From NCBI GenBank assembly GCA_963573305.1, contig OY754337.1, forward strand, positions 84,209,094-84,273,093: 64,000 bases of DNA. Reading direction: 5' to 3'. This document shows, piece by piece, positions 1-12,640 of the stretch (the stretch's first letter is position 1; every line of letters starts with the position of its first letter). The notes under the pieces were generated by a model. That model did not search any database and had not been told where the DNA came from. It was given only the letters and a program-made list of their open reading frames with translations. A program made the position numbers and the translations under genes. The stretch is from Pyrrhosoma nymphula (Eukaryota; Arthropoda; Insecta; Odonata; Coenagrionidae).

Positions 1-42
1 GCCAACGTTTCGGTGTATAATTGACACCATCTTCAGGGCGAC
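1..42 (-). other. Hammerhead-like motif, probable Penelope-type terminus
   Basis: On the minus strand a CTGAAGA box is followed by a five-base-pair stem (GGTGT/ACACC) and then GAAACGTTGGC. CTGANGA, helix, GAAA is the catalytic core pattern of hammerhead ribozymes, and such motifs are known from Penelope-like retroelements. Stem III could be only about three base pairs with an upstream CGT, and no convincing stem I is visible, so activity is doubtful. The same pattern appears next to the Penelope frame near 61.4 kb and in the inverted-repeat element ending at 9327. The element is cut by the window edge. Confidence 0.35.
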
Positions 43-1599
43 AATTTACGGTACAACAACATTATTAATGAAGTAACATAAAAAATATCACAAGTTTCAC
101 CTTAAAAATCAATATATCATACACGTCATTACAATATACAAATAAGAATTACCTCGGATTTAGCCAGGAACATCATGTTTCAATAATCCACATCTCAAAA
201 TGAAACTGTATAATATTTTTCCGGATAAGGAGCTATCAGTACCATTTTATGGAATGGTACATTACTATATTGTGAATATATATCATTATGGGTACCATAA
301 CCACAATGATCTTTTAAAACAATTGACAAACAAAATTTAAAAAGTGACATCTATGTATATAGCCAAAGAATATTCCAACAACTCAAATCATTAATACTGC
401 AACCGATCTTATAAATCACTTATTTTTAAAATTTTGAAAAACAAACACTTAAGTGTACTTTTAAAATACCTATCCTCGGGATACAAATCTTACATTCCGT
501 GAAGACGTCGATAATACAATACTTCAATTATTTACAGTTTCTTAGAAACATAGGTTACTTATTTATATAGGCATTATTAAACTATTTTATCACGAATATG
601 AATGATCAGTTGCGATTGAAATGTCGGTTTATAAAAAATGTTTTAACTCACAAACTGAATCTCAGAAATGCGATGAGAAAAAACTAAGTGAATGTCATTC
701 TGACCTCTCTTCTGAAGAGGCATATCCAAGCAAAGGTAATAGTGTAGTAGGTATAGCAATGACTATTTTTTTATTACTACAGTAAAAATATCTTGATAAC
801 CTATTTCTTGACAGCTGATTGAGAAGACTATAGCAGGCGGTTTTATATATGATTATCTTTTGTTCGTAGTGCCACGTTGCCACGTTTTCAAAATAGACAT
901 GTGCATGGGAAAAGTTATTCTAACGCCTATGTTTGTTTTTCGCCGTACATCGATAATATAAGGATGAGTTGATCGTAACGAAAATAACGTTTTCATCTGC
1001 TATTTGACGAGTATTATGTTGTTTTTCGTATTAATCTCTTTTGTGGCTATATAAATATTCTCTATTCAATATCAACAAATTTGATGTTACGCTTAAGCCG
1101 CCATAAGTGCAATATTAAATTGATAGAAATTTAGATTGATAGAAGAAAAGCTAACTTTAAATTTCAATATCTGCGTAAGTAAACGGTAAAATGTCTCCAC
1201 CATGCAGGCACAAATATATTAATGCTTAAATTCATTCATATTAAAATTTGAGATTAATCTCTTTCATAGTGAAATTTGGAAGAACCACCTAAAGTTCAAA
1301 TTTTTATGCGTTGGAATTCACCATGCAAGCATTAATGCAAATTATACAAGGATTATATTTTTAATTTCTTCCCTTAATTAAGGCAAGTTGTGACTAGAGT
1401 TTTCGGCGCAGTAATCGAAATTTAGACGAACTTATATTGAAGCATGTTTGTTTTCTAATATTGTACTCAGCGTGGCACCTTAATATTTGTTAGCAATAAT
1501 TAAAATAATAATAATAAATGTATGATGAAAGGTGCAGGCTATGCTATCTAAGTGCAGAAAGCATCCAACATACTTTCAAGATGCAAGATACTGGCCAGC
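43..1599. other. A+T-rich stretch without recognisable gene
   Basis: Only short chance frames are present and none carries a motif I recognise. No paired termini were found. Confidence 0.5.
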
Positions 1600-2115
1600 A
1601 CTAATTATTTACAAAGACATAAATTTTTGTCAAAAACAATGCATAAAAAATTGGCAAAAAAAACAACCAGTAGATAAGAACTGTCCACCATATTATAATT
1701 ATAATCCCGAGTCCGTGCTTAAAAACAAAAAATCACAAACTATATTTTGACCGTGCTATCATTACCGACAAAACAATACAACACAGTAAACCTGATATCA
1801 CATTCGTTGACAAATTAAATAAAACTGTGTACTTCAAAGATTTAGTAGTTCCTTTGACAGGCAATATGGAAAGGACCGTACCTACTGGAGAAAAACAGCA
1901 TGTATCAGGAATTAGCAGCTGAGGTATTAAGGATATGGAAAATGAACAAGGTTGAGATCGTACCCATAGTAGTATCAGCCACCGGAATAATACCAAAACA
2001 ACTTTGAAAAAGTCTGGAATAACTAAAATTAAATTACGTTTATATCCAAATTCAGAAGGCTGTCAAAATAGCAACATGTCATATAGAAAGGAAATTCTTA
2101 AATTTTGGTAAAACA
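1600..2115 (+). pseudogene. Ruined LINE tail, probable R2/R4-type restriction-like endonuclease
   Basis: Three frames must be combined by eye to follow one protein-like stretch. It runs from YNPESVLKNKKS (1698-1735) into DRAIITDKTI.HSKPDITFVD, then VYFKDLVVPLTGN, then YQELAAEVLRIWKMNKVEI and finally IQKAVKIATCHIERKFLN near 2110. The PD followed about a dozen residues later by D, with a downstream K/R-rich helix, suits the PD-(D/E)XK endonuclease at the C-terminus of R2/R4-type non-LTR retrotransposons. Frameshifts lie near 1748 and 1893, and in-frame stops follow near 2005-2020. The reverse transcriptase itself is absent. The assignment to a LINE tail is firmer than the exact clade. Confidence 0.5.
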
Positions 2116-2599
2116 ATTGAATGATTTTTTTTCTGGGAGTACCTACTTGGTATAATACCCGTACCGTAACCCAGCACGACTGAGAAAAAAGGATAGAAAA
2201 TCTTAATAAATGTATTATTTATTTTTAGTTTATAAGGAAATCTGTGCATATGTAATCGAATTGTTACGGTATTGTGCTTTAAGGCTACGTGTTAATAATA
2301 GAGCATTGGATTGCCAAATACCATATCGGTATGGCTCAATTATTTTCCCTTTTACCTATAGATGTTTCTAATGAGAACAAGCATGAAATGTTTCAAGCAA
2401 ATCTGCATGTAAGCAAAAATCGCTCCTTCTTTGAAATTTTAAACAAAATTGCTGTGATGTCGGCCGTAATGGTGAACATTAATGAAGGCAGTAAAATAAT
2501 GTGGTCGAAAACTGTGATGACGTGTTAAATGTCATCAATAATTATTCAAATAACTTCTTCTAAATCTTCATGACGTTTATCAAATGACATACGAGCAAT
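2116..2599. other. No recognisable gene
   Basis: About the first 110 bases (to 2225) may be the 3' untranslated end of the LINE remnant upstream, since they end in an A+T-rich run with AATAAA. A 79-codon frame at 2289-2528 has no recognisable motif. Confidence 0.4.
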
Positions 2600-3060
2600 C
2601 ATTTCGCGGGTTCATTCCGGTCTGTCATAGAATCTGTTGGGCATGCTGTCCATGTCCGAATATCTTCTCGCCACCTCTCAGTCGATGCTAATTGGTTTTC
2701 GGCGCTGGTCTCCCGAGAGCGAAAGATGATCTGGGATTCTCGGTCCTTGGGCCGGCTTTAGGAAGGGGATGGGGGAAGCCTAGCGACGCCGACGGTCCCT
2801 CCAACTAATTCTCAGCCTCATACCTTACACTCCAGACTCGTCCTCGTCCCTTTAATCACCATGGGAACTGAGCGTGGTATTTACAGCCGTGCAAAGGTCT
2901 TAACGTTATTGACCGAATCGCCGACGGATAATCCTCCTCGATGAATTTTCATCTTCGTAATACCCTCAGAGACACCTCTAAAGCGTGTGGCAGGGGGTGT
3001 TAGGACACCAACATATAGTAGCACTAGCAGAATACACCGGCGTTGCCCGGGATCACTCTT
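2600..3060 (-). repeat. G+C-richer repeat-like segment with a possible CR1/L2-type 3' end
   Basis: At about 2945-3030 the plus strand carries ATACCCTCAGAGACACCTCT and then GTGTGGCAGGGGGTG, closely resembling the 3' terminal box of the CR1/L2-like family found near 19.45, 24.57 and 37.99 kb. The rest of this G+C-richer block has no readable protein. It is probably the 3' untranslated end of a related but different LINE family on the minus strand. Confidence 0.4.
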
Positions 3061-3539
3061 CCTTTATAACTCTGCATATAAGAGGGAGAGGGGTTACTCA
3101 GTAGTTGTCAAAACAGACTACAGTGTTCTTAATTATTGTACTTATTTAAATAATTTGCTGAAAGCGCAGTTTTTAGACAAATATATTGAAAATCAATAAA
3201 AAAATAAGAAACTTCATACTTCCGGGTATCTGATAGAATAAATTTTAACTCTATATCATGAGTGAAAGTAGTTTTAAAAATAAAAAAATAAGCTACTGCA
3301 TTAACTGCACAAACACTGCTTAGCATTCATAAACAGCTTAACTAAGCAAAATGAATTTTAAATGCGTTAAAGGCCAAAATCTGGTTGTCAAGGAAATATG
3401 CTATTGTTGATTTCTGAGAAAAATGTGATGCGATTTTCAGACAAATACGAATTGGAAAAAACAATTGATTGATAGAATTATTAACTTCATTCTTTCAGCC
3501 ATTTGACAAATTAATCCCAATCCTATCTTGCGCGACAGT

Positions 3540-4287
3540 AATAGAGTATTTGCACAATTTTTGGAAACTATGTTAAATTTTGCTTTGGTGCGTAAAAACA
3601 ATAAATCAAAAATTTTACTGTCGTAACTTTCCTACTTATTAAACAATAAGCGATTTAAAATCACATTTCGAACCTTGCGCACAAACGGACAGCGGCCATA
3701 TTGAATCTGCTGTGACGTAATCGCCCTTACTCCACAATCGCTGCCGGGTTTGTTTACATTCGTTCTGTGTTGTATTTACTGCCTTGTGTGATAAATATCC
3801 TTTTTTACAGGCTAAATAGTTCCAAAAATTACCATGTAGATGCCTGATGATATCAATTAAAAATTACTGCGAAAAAGAAGAGCTACAAAGAGTATTGTTT
3901 CGTGTCATAATGCAATGTTGCTCAGGAAATCTCCGATCATTAACGCGTCCACACCCGGAAGATTATTGGAACTTGCCTTTGCGAATCCAACTTTTATGAT
4001 GAGCGCCAAAGTTTTATTTCAAATATCGAAATAACTTCGAAAAGGCAAATACTATTTCACTCTCAACGCACAGCTAGGCTATTTCGCTTCTGCTAATATG
4101 GGAGATGACGTCACACTACGTTTAGACCTTGGAAATTTCGATGCTAAAACAATGCATATTAAAAGCTATTTATTCAATTAATTAGTAAGAATTATACCTT
4201 GGTATTTCGTACGTGGCATTTCGAAACCAAACACTACTCGCTACAATAAATTTCAACAAAATACCTCACTTACGCAAATACTCTATT
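3540..4287. mobile_element. Non-autonomous element with short terminal inverted repeats
   Basis: The ends AATAGAGTATTTGC (3540-3553) and its reverse complement (4274-4287) are perfect inverted repeats about 748 bp apart. The interior has no coding potential. No target duplication is obvious, so the superfamily is unknown. It holds CpG-containing tracts such as the TGACGTAA sites near 3712 and 4105. Confidence 0.55.
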
Positions 4288-5088
4288 TAAAAAAAATCCC
4301 TTTCAGCATTGGCATACAGGCGCAGGTAGATTTACAAGTACATATTTTTAATAAATACCTACTAGTGAACAATACGAGTAGCTGAATTGCACTCTGATGA
4401 AGTATGCGCGCAAGTTTTATCGCTATCAACTTGATATTGGCCGAGTTGTAGCTAGATATGTATTGCCGCGCGCTACCTGGGCAGTAAAATTGTGTGATTC
4501 TTTAACATGATGCATTGGAGGCAAATTGGCACTGTAGTACATACATGCATGAGCTTTAGATGGCGGCGGAAATCAACCAATGAGTACATGTCTTTGTAAA
4601 TCATGATGTCAGGCTTTCTGCCGCTGACTAGCGCTGAATTGCCGCAAAATATTCACCCCGACTGAAAGTTCCAGGGGCAGCCACTTCCTTTCAAAACTGA
4701 AACCTCCCTCGGTGACTAGCGAGACGTTATGTTTTCGTAAAGGCTCCATTTTATCGACACTTATTATTTCTACGATATATTTTAGTTGTTTGGGATTTTA
4801 TTTGTACTGAAACATAAGTTTATTAGCCTGAAATGCGTATTGCAAGGCTGTGTAAAAATGAAATAAATGCGTAGCAACGGAAATGGCAAAAGCTAGAAAA
4901 TTGCATGATTTTTACGCGAAAAGTGTAAAATTCTCAGTTTATCGGTCGAATGAGACAAATCAGTTAAATAAATTATAAACTATGAAGATATGGCTTCATT
5001 TTAATCCAAAAAGCAAACTCTTAGCTCCATTGTTTCATATTTTAATGAGAAAAAGAAAATTGATCTACTCGGAAATTTTTCGTGTTTT
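4288..5088. other. No recognisable gene
   Basis: A+T-rich with a slightly G+C-richer patch around 4400-4740. No motif, repeat partner or paired termini were recognised. Confidence 0.45.
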
Positions 5089-5648
5089 AGGTAGTTCCAC
5101 CGTAAAATGACTTAACTGTCATTTTATTTATATTCTGTCTACATATAGAAAAATTTGTCCTCTACAAAACAACACCTTTACAAACACAACAACAAAATAA
5201 AACCTTTACACGCTATTTTATTCTATAATTGAACTTGAAAGTACATGGTGTTCAATGGGGAATGAGAGAAACACGGGGTAAAATAGTATTTTTCCATAAA
5301 ATATAAATGCCATTTTTGAGGAAAACTATTTAGAAATAATCCAGAGAAATTGAATAAAAATAAAATACAGGCATCTTACCACCTTATTTTTCTAGTTATT
5401 GAGGAATTAATGCCGTAATTGAAGTCAAAATGCGGTAATTCGTAGGAAGTGACGCTGCAGTCGGCTCCTATGGCTCGAAAAGAGTGACGATTTAAAATAC
5501 ATTCGTGGAATAATCTGTATTTGTTGTACCTTACTATTGGGTTTCTATAGGTTTTGCATTTCATCGAAAAGCAGGATTTTTGGACAAAATATAAAAAATG
5601 TGGAATTTAGTATTTGTTTTGACTCACACGGCCGCGGCGGAACCTCCT
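5089..5648 (-). mobile_element. MITE1 copy A, inverted relative to copies B and C
   Basis: About 560 bp, homologous over its length to 14634-15190 and 35488-36036 in reverse orientation. Termini are AGGTAGTTCCACCG on the left and CGGCGGAACCTCCT on the right, imperfect inverted repeats of about 14 bp. Shared internal landmarks include ATTCGTGGAATAATCT and the tract around the TAATGCCGTAATTGAAGTCA motif. There is no coding capacity, so movement would need a transposase in trans. Confidence 0.75.
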
Positions 5649-8600
5649 TAAGGCAGTGTATTGAAATTCTATTGTGCAAGAGTTAAATTTTTTATAAGGT
5701 ATTTTGAAATACAAATAGATAACATTGCCACCCCTTGCAATAACGGCTCGTCGTACAAAAAAATGTTTCCAACAAAAGTTGTAGATATTGTTTTGACAAT
5801 TTCAGATAACTTTAAACGGATTTTGTAATGTAAATAATAAGGGCGTTATGATATCTTTTGTCCTTCAACCCCTATTTTTCCACCCCTTGAGCTAATTGTT
5901 GGAGTAATCAAAGATCTTTCGAAATAAAAATCATTTTCAATATTCTTGGAAATTATAATACTCCTAAAAAATTCATTACGTTTTAAACTAAAGGGGATAT
6001 GGGGTTTTTTCTGATTAAAAACAAAGCCTCCCTATTTTTACCCCTTTGGTCCGATTTTACTCAATAACGAACTTGACTGAGATTTTGCAATTTTAATTTT
6101 TATGTTTAAGTCTGGAAGTCATTACTACAAAATTAAGATGGTTAGCGTGTCTACAAAAAAGTGATATATGTAATAAATATAATACCATGGCCATTGGTAA
6201 CGACTACTTTAGGTAGTCTTTCTTCGAAATATAATTAAAATAAAAAAATGAAACCACAGCACAAAATCCAATACGTAGCGTAAACTACCAAAGGGCCCAT
6301 GTTTTGGACCTTTTGGAGTCCTGAGATCTTTTTTGGAGTGCCTCGTTATTCTCAACTTAGAAATTAAGCCATGATATAAACAATTTATGTTCATTGGAAC
6401 GCATCCGTTAATCATATCCACTTATAGGAAAAAGCATAACATTTCACAGCATTATTCCGAGTTAGAAATTGAAAACGGAACTGAAATTAGTGTTCCACGC
6501 TAATTAAATCGATTAATCTCCGAGGATAGGAGACATGAACAAACGAAAAATAATCAGTAGGTACTACTAAAAAAAACTAAAAAAAATAATAAAAAATATT
6601 CCGTTGAAACCTTGATCTCCTGAATGAAACACTCGGTAATAAACCTAGACTTAATTTTTAAACGTATACATATCCATTTAAAAAATGTATATTGCCTTCA
6701 AAATAAAGTAAAAATTGAAAAGTTTCTCCTGTAAATACCAAAATGCATGTATTACATGCGTGCACATTAAACCATTAGCAATTACTTTTAGTATATTTAA
6801 GGAATTACTTAAATTAGGTACATCTAAAAGTAAGAAACTATAATATTTCAACTACAGTATGGCCCACTATGGCTAAAATACAAAAGTGACCTAGATGTTT
6901 TTAAACCTACATGGTAAGTGGAGGCAGGAAAAGGGATATTTATGTAAAAATGAGAGATCTTCAACATGTTGGGCAGTCGAATAAGAGTGATCGACCATTT
7001 CGACGCAACACGGAATGGGTGGACGCGTTTAATTCATCTAAAAATCCTGAGCATCGGATTTCAGAGATCGACAAAAGACTTCTCTCCAACCATTTTGTTC
7101 GTCTCATGCTGAGTGAACGTTGATGAGTTTTTCCGGCCGACCCTACTAAGTCCATTTATCAAATTTTTTTCTCCTCCAGTGACGCTGGTCACGTTCCCTG
7201 ATGACCATGTCAACGTCCATTTTGGGCTCCCCTGATTAAGGATAACGGGCCGCGACCGCCAATTTGGAACAAAAAAATCCACCTTTTGCATAATTCTTCA
7301 CCTTACCAGCCCAGCCCTACTCTTCCCTCGACCAAAAAACGAGAGGGTATTACCCACGGATGAAAAAGGCCAATTCCCTAGCCGCAGCAGCTGTAATGAG
7401 ATTTCATTACATTAGGCCAGTCACCTTGCCACAGGATTTTAAGGAGAAGAAATAATTAGTTTTTGTAAATGATATTAACCATCTTTCTAGATGATAACAT
7501 TCTACTCATTCAAAGTATTCTATAGTAAGGTACGTCTGGATAATCATTCAAAATAGGCAAAATCTTGCATATCGCCTTTCACATTACAATAAATAACAAT
7601 ATTACCTTTCACCAGCATCCCCAAGTTTTCTCCTCTATTCCGTACTTATTTCTATTTTCTCTTTTCACTCAATCTATAATAGCTACCCTAATACTTTTTC
7701 ACTCCGCATAGCAAGAGTTATCCCATCTTTCACGACATCCAGCAATGCTTTAATTCAATAAATGGGCTCTGTCAGTATATTCCATCTCATCTGAATTTCT
7801 CTCAGCAGCCCCTTTCTTCCACAACCATACCCGGAACTTCTTCCTATGATGTAGGATTTGATGCTTTTCCGGCAAGTGACTGAAATCTCCGCCAACGTTT
7901 AGATGGAAAAGTCTCCCTACCTAACCCGGTCGGTAGCGCTAGAAGGATTCACTTAACTTCTTCCTTTGCTTTTATTTCTCAACACTCTCCATCCTCCAGC
8001 CCCGCATCTAAAGGACAAGTCCTAATCTATTTAGTACCAGGATATAATTATTTATTTCACTATTCCACTAGTTGAAAAGTTGATCCAGTAAGTGTCAGTA
8101 ACAATGGCCAGAACAACTGAGTATCTGGGTATGATTATTCATCCTAAATATAAATTACCAAGTAAACTCAACGCTGAAGACTTTTTATTAAACTCTAGTG
8201 CAAGTTGACCAAGTTGTCAGAAGATGAAGGGCTTTTTTGGGATATTTTGCTGGTAAACTTCACTTTAAAGGCCTTTTATGGTCACTTATCGTTATAATGG
8301 CTCATAACGCATCTACACGGAGTGGAAAACCAATGTGTGTACTTTTTCCCACGTCATCTCAAGTGCTTTCTACCTCGATGTCGCAATCGAAAATTCTTTT
8401 CCTCCCTTTTGTCTTGCACCTCAATCTACTGACTTCTGTATTTTATTAATTTTCTAAAGTAATATATCCACCGTCTCTGCCTCCGTCAAATACATTATGC
8501 TACGTTTGTTTACCTTTTCTCTTTCTGGATCTTCATCGTTTGTCATTCTTCCAGTCAACGAATGTTCTTCTTATTCTCCTCTCTCTACTTATCTCGAAAG

Positions 8601-8835
8601 CCTTTGACCATAGCATGCTATTTCCTAAAGGCCACAGTTTCAAGAGTATGTTATATCGCATTTGTATGAAATTCCTAATAGTTCTTATTTTGACGAGGAT
8701 GCGTCTTTAAAATTAGGCTGAACGGAAACGGCTCGGTGAATCATGCAGGATGATCCATCCATTTCGACACGAGAACTCCGTGAATATAATAATATAATAT
8801 TTTTGTATTCACAATATCGACCTACATTATGAATG
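5649..8835. other. Long stretch without recognisable gene
   Basis: 5700-6900 is A+T-rich. 6911-7330 is slightly richer in G+C and contains short overlapping frames on both strands with no recognised motif. 7560-8620 is pyrimidine-rich on the plus strand. I found no family match, no paired termini and no credible splice-site pair. Confidence 0.45.
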
Positions 8836-9327
8836 GGATGAGCTTATTGAGTTTAGGTCACAAACAATCCACCACAGCTATTCTTATGCTCAGATGTTTT
8901 TTGGAAAATAGTGTGTTGATATTGTGAAGCCAGTTACTACACACAGTTAGATTTCAAACACTGACTTGATTGCATTGAACAAAATGATGCTAATAATCAT
9001 GGGTTCCATGGTGATCCAAAGAAATGTTACAAGGTGTACTTTGCGATGTAACGTTTGATGATTTTAATATTTTTTTTCTTAGGATATTGATATGCGGATA
9101 TATTTTTGATATATTGACAATTGTGTAAATGTAATGTGGACATGTTTTGGATAATTGATACGAGGACAAGGTTTTGATGTATCTGTTGTGTATTTGGTCG
9201 TTGTTGTTATTGACATTTATTATGTTATTTATTTTAAGACCTGAAGGTGGAATAAAATACATTCCGAAACGTTGGTAAAGAATAGCTGTGGTGGATTGTT
9301 TCTTACCTAAACTCGATAAACTCATCC
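8836..9327. mobile_element. 492-bp element with 50-bp inverted terminal repeats and a hammerhead-like core
   Basis: The arms 8836-8885 and 9278-9327 are inverted repeats matching at 46 of 50 positions, both containing AACAATCCACCACAGCTATT. Just inside the right arm, at 9240-9276, is CTGAAGG, a GGAAT/ATTCC stem, then GAAACGTTGG, the stem-plus-GAAA pattern also seen at 1-42 and beside the Penelope frame near 61.4 kb. This suggests a Penelope-derived inverted structure, though a MITE with long termini cannot be excluded. No protein frame is present. Confidence 0.55.
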
Positions 9328-10189
9328 AATATTTTTTTTTCGAACGGGTAAAATTTTCTTACAAAAGGACACTTGATACAGAGTAAAAATAATAAAACAG
9401 AGTGAAGAAGAAGGGTAAAACAAAAGTAGAATTGAAACATTAAGGTAAGGAAACAAGTACTCATATAAAGATTGCAGGAAAGTACCACAAATAAAGAAGA
9501 CATAACATCCAGACACATAAAAAGGTGTATCCCGGTCTCACGAGACATTACTTTTTTCAATTCTCTTAAAGGCACTAAGAGATGTATTAAAATAATCAAT
9601 ATCCCTGCAGGAATCATTAGTATCTCTCATTGTGAGATACATTGGTAAATGAAACGTATAATTATTCCGCAGATAGGGGATAAAAACAAAGTGTTAAGCA
9701 TAGTTTTTATAGGAAGTACTCTAAAATTAGTTTTAGAACTCTACTGTTGATTTGGCAACACGTCACTCCCGATTCAACTTCCTTTCTTCTTCTTTCCCTC
9801 ATTCCGTTGGCATCGGGGCTTTTCACTTCTTCCGGTCACCTGTCATTTCCTTCTTTGTCTTCCCTCTTCTATTTCCGTGATTTTCATTAGTTTCCAGCCA
9901 TCACTCTCTTGAGCGACCTCTGCTCCCTTTTAACCACCTGCTTTAGCTTTCAGTACTTTACTGGGGGTTTTATTTTGGTCCATTCTATTGAGATTTCCGT
10001 ATCATCTTAATTGGTTTCAATTTTTTTTGTGTCAATTAGAGCTTCTGCTGGAGTTCTTCTTGGATTATTATTTACCATATCTTTTTTGGTTTTATTTCCT
10101 TCTCAAAAATGTCATGTCTTCTGCAGTTAAATTGCTATATTTACTGATTGTAATGAGCCAGCTTTCAGATAAACACGTTAGAATAGGCA
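9328..10189. other. No recognisable gene
   Basis: Two overlapping minus-strand frames (9303-9617, 9322-9516) are hydrophobic, low-complexity translations with no motif. The segment may include 3' untranslated sequence of the LINE remnant that follows, whose 3' limit is not clear. Confidence 0.4.
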
Positions 10190-10960
10190 CATATTTATTT
10201 ATCCAGTTGCATTACATCAGGCATTTTGCCTGATGGTAATGGCTCTTGTATCACTCACAATGCTCAATTGACACACAATGATCGATATTTCTCACATAAA
10301 AATAATGAATTAGCTCGCTTAAATTTTACGAGATGAAATCTATCCTTGAACTCCTTATAACATTTTGGGAAAGGATTTGAGACTTCTACAAGAAAGGCAT
10401 TCAACCCCTCTATCGTCCTGTTAACGAAGGAAAATTTTCAATGTCGGTTTTTGCTGTCATGCCCTTATTTTAATACTATGGCAATTTCTTCCGATACGGC
10501 TTCGCTCGAGCAATCTTTTACTGATTTCCTCCCATCCCTTATCCATTCTGTAGGCCTTGCACAGCTTGCTTAGTTTGCATGCTACCCGCCTTTCCTTAAG
10601 ACTTTCCCAGCTCAATCTAGTCAGCATATCACACTATCACATCTCTCATGCCTGCCTAAGACGTAGCTTACTATTTTTCTTTGCGCTTTTTCCAATTTTT
10701 TCACTAGCCCTATCTTATATGGGTCCCAAGCACTCGTGGCAAACTCTAATATTGGTCGTACCATTAATTTGTAATCCATTTATTTAACTTCCTTCTATGC
10801 TTTCTTTACGTAGCGCATGATGATGAAATGGAGTGTTTTGAAACCTTTCCCTGTAACTTATTGAATATGTTGCGCCCAACCTAATTCTATATTTATGGTC
10901 AACCCTAACCAGCGTGTCATTTTTATATTTCTACTTTTGTTTAATTTTATTCCCCTTTTT
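10190..10960 (-). pseudogene. Ruined C-terminal part of a CR1/L2-type LINE reverse transcriptase
   Basis: The minus strand, followed across frames, gives VDHKYRIRLGATYS, then GFKTLHFI, then MVRPILEFATSAWDPYKIGL and VKKLEKAQRKIVSYVLGRH, then SWESLKERRVACKLSKLCK. This is the thumb and C-terminal region of CR1/L2-like reverse transcriptases: the RPxLEYAxxxWDPY block followed by LExVQRRxARxV and the LGWExLxxRR block. Frameshifts and stops are frequent, and the catalytic palm is missing. It is related to but clearly distinct from the family at 19.4-22.9 kb. Confidence 0.7.
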
Positions 10961-12296
10961 TCTATTTCTGTGTTATTTCTACATAACCTCCGATCTGTGT
11001 TATGTTTAAGCTGTGGAAAAAAACGCTTGTTTTCTCGAGCAATACTTTACGTTCGTAACTATCATAGAACTAATATCCTCAGCGACTCTCGATCAGCCAT
11101 AAGAGGCGTTTTCTTATGCACTAAACAATCATTCTTTCACTCAATTTTTACAAGATCTCGCCATTATTTTCTTCTTTAATTTTCTTTCTGATGATATTAT
11201 GCCTCGAACCTGATATCTATCAAACGATATAACTATGATGTTTTTCTCAAAAGTCTTTTGGTTTTACGCCCCGTAATTAACGGACTATGGGTGGAATAGA
11301 AACAGTTGAAGGCTGGACGTTAGCAAAGGAGTAAAAATTTAATAAGGAACTCGTTGCAGTTTTCTGATCAAGGCGGCTTGTTATAGGTCATCTGATGAAA
11401 GAATGAAGAAGCTCCTTCATTGATTTTGTTGACGCTGTGATTGATTAAAAATTTGGAAAGAAATTCGGTCTAATTCAATTTAGTAAAATTCGGCCTGTCT
11501 CATGATAATAATCCTCGTTTAGTCAAATTTATTTATTTAATGAGAGCATTGACTGCCTACTTACACTTGTTTTGCCAAATAATTAATTTATTAAAATACC
11601 TACTCCACCGGCTTCAATAATTGTTCTATTTTGACCGAAATATTTTGGAAAATAATTTTGCATTTCGTTGTAGTTTTTTTCCAGACCATTGCCTCATTTA
11701 TGTTCTCGGAATTTGAAGAGCGGAAGACGGTTTTGATCTGAACGGTCTTTTTCATTTCCCATCGTCATGAAAGTAATTCCACGAAAATGCGACGCTCGAA
11801 GGTATAACATTCTGCTCGCACGTTTTCGCTGATGATTAAAAAGTCGGGAAGTAAGTGAGAGTTGCCCTATCGATTTTTCTCCCCTAACCCTCTCTCGGCT
11901 GGATTACGGAGCGAGTGAAAGGAAGCCGGGGTTTTTTGTGAAACTCTCACCGGCATACCCGAATGGTCCCTGGTTCGATTCCATTCACACTCTAGTCCCT
12001 TGTTATCCCGTGATTAATGTAATCGGGTTTAGCTGAATATGAGTAACTAGAGAAGGTGCCCGCTTAATATCAACGGGAAGAATATTATAATTTACATTGA
12101 TTGTAATAAACCATTCATATCTTATTTAGTACAAAGAATCATTGAGTTAATGGTTATACACGGAATCTCGACTTGAACAATAAGTATGGTCGTTATGGGG
12201 ACGATGACTTAAAAACGATAAAATATTGCGAAAAATTGTTACGTTTTAGAAAACATTTCGGAATTTCGACCGGAGTACAAAAATCGAATGATTGGA
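10961..12296. other. No gene; one possible SINE B box
   Basis: Mostly A+T-rich. A sequence matching the Pol III B-box consensus, GGTTCGATTCC, lies at 11972-11982, with a possible but weak tRNA-like context upstream from about 11905. The element's limits cannot be set. Confidence 0.35.
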
Positions 12297-12640
12297 TTAA
12301 TTTAAGTATTCTACCAGCTGATTGGTAGGTTCTTGGACAGTCCTCATTTGCATCCCAATTTCTGAAACATTGTCTTCCTTTCCCTCCTTAGGATGTCCTG
12401 CCATTAGATCCCTCTTAAATTCCTCATACCTTCTACCTCCTCTTATTTCATCCAGAATTCCTATCCTCTTCCTTCCTCTTCCACGCTTCCCCAGTGTTCT
12501 CCCCTCTATCACTCTCTTCAACATGCCCTCTCCTCTCAAAACCTCCTCCATCCATCTCTTCTGCCTTCTCCTAACCTCTGCCACAAGCTTCCTCTTCTCT
12601 CCGACCATATCCAACACCTCCTCGTTCGTTTGAATGAAGG
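12297..12640 (-). pseudogene. RTE-like LINE, 5'-truncated C-terminal fragment (copy C)
   Basis: The minus-strand frame contains TNEEVLDMVGEKRKLVAEV, then RRRQKRWMEEVLRGEGMLK and EGRTLGKRGRGRKRIGILDE. This is the conserved C-terminal tail of RTE-like reverse transcriptases, where a helix is followed by GKRGRGRxRIG. The palm and endonuclease are missing. Its 3' end differs from copies at 33.7-34.3 and 45.4-45.9 kb, so it is probably another subfamily. The reading frame extends to 12797 on the minus strand, but similarity is lost upstream of about 12640. Confidence 0.75.

Noticed and set aside
12322..12633. Open frame of 103 codons on the plus strand
   Set aside because: It is the antisense shadow of the RTE-like C-terminal tail on the minus strand.
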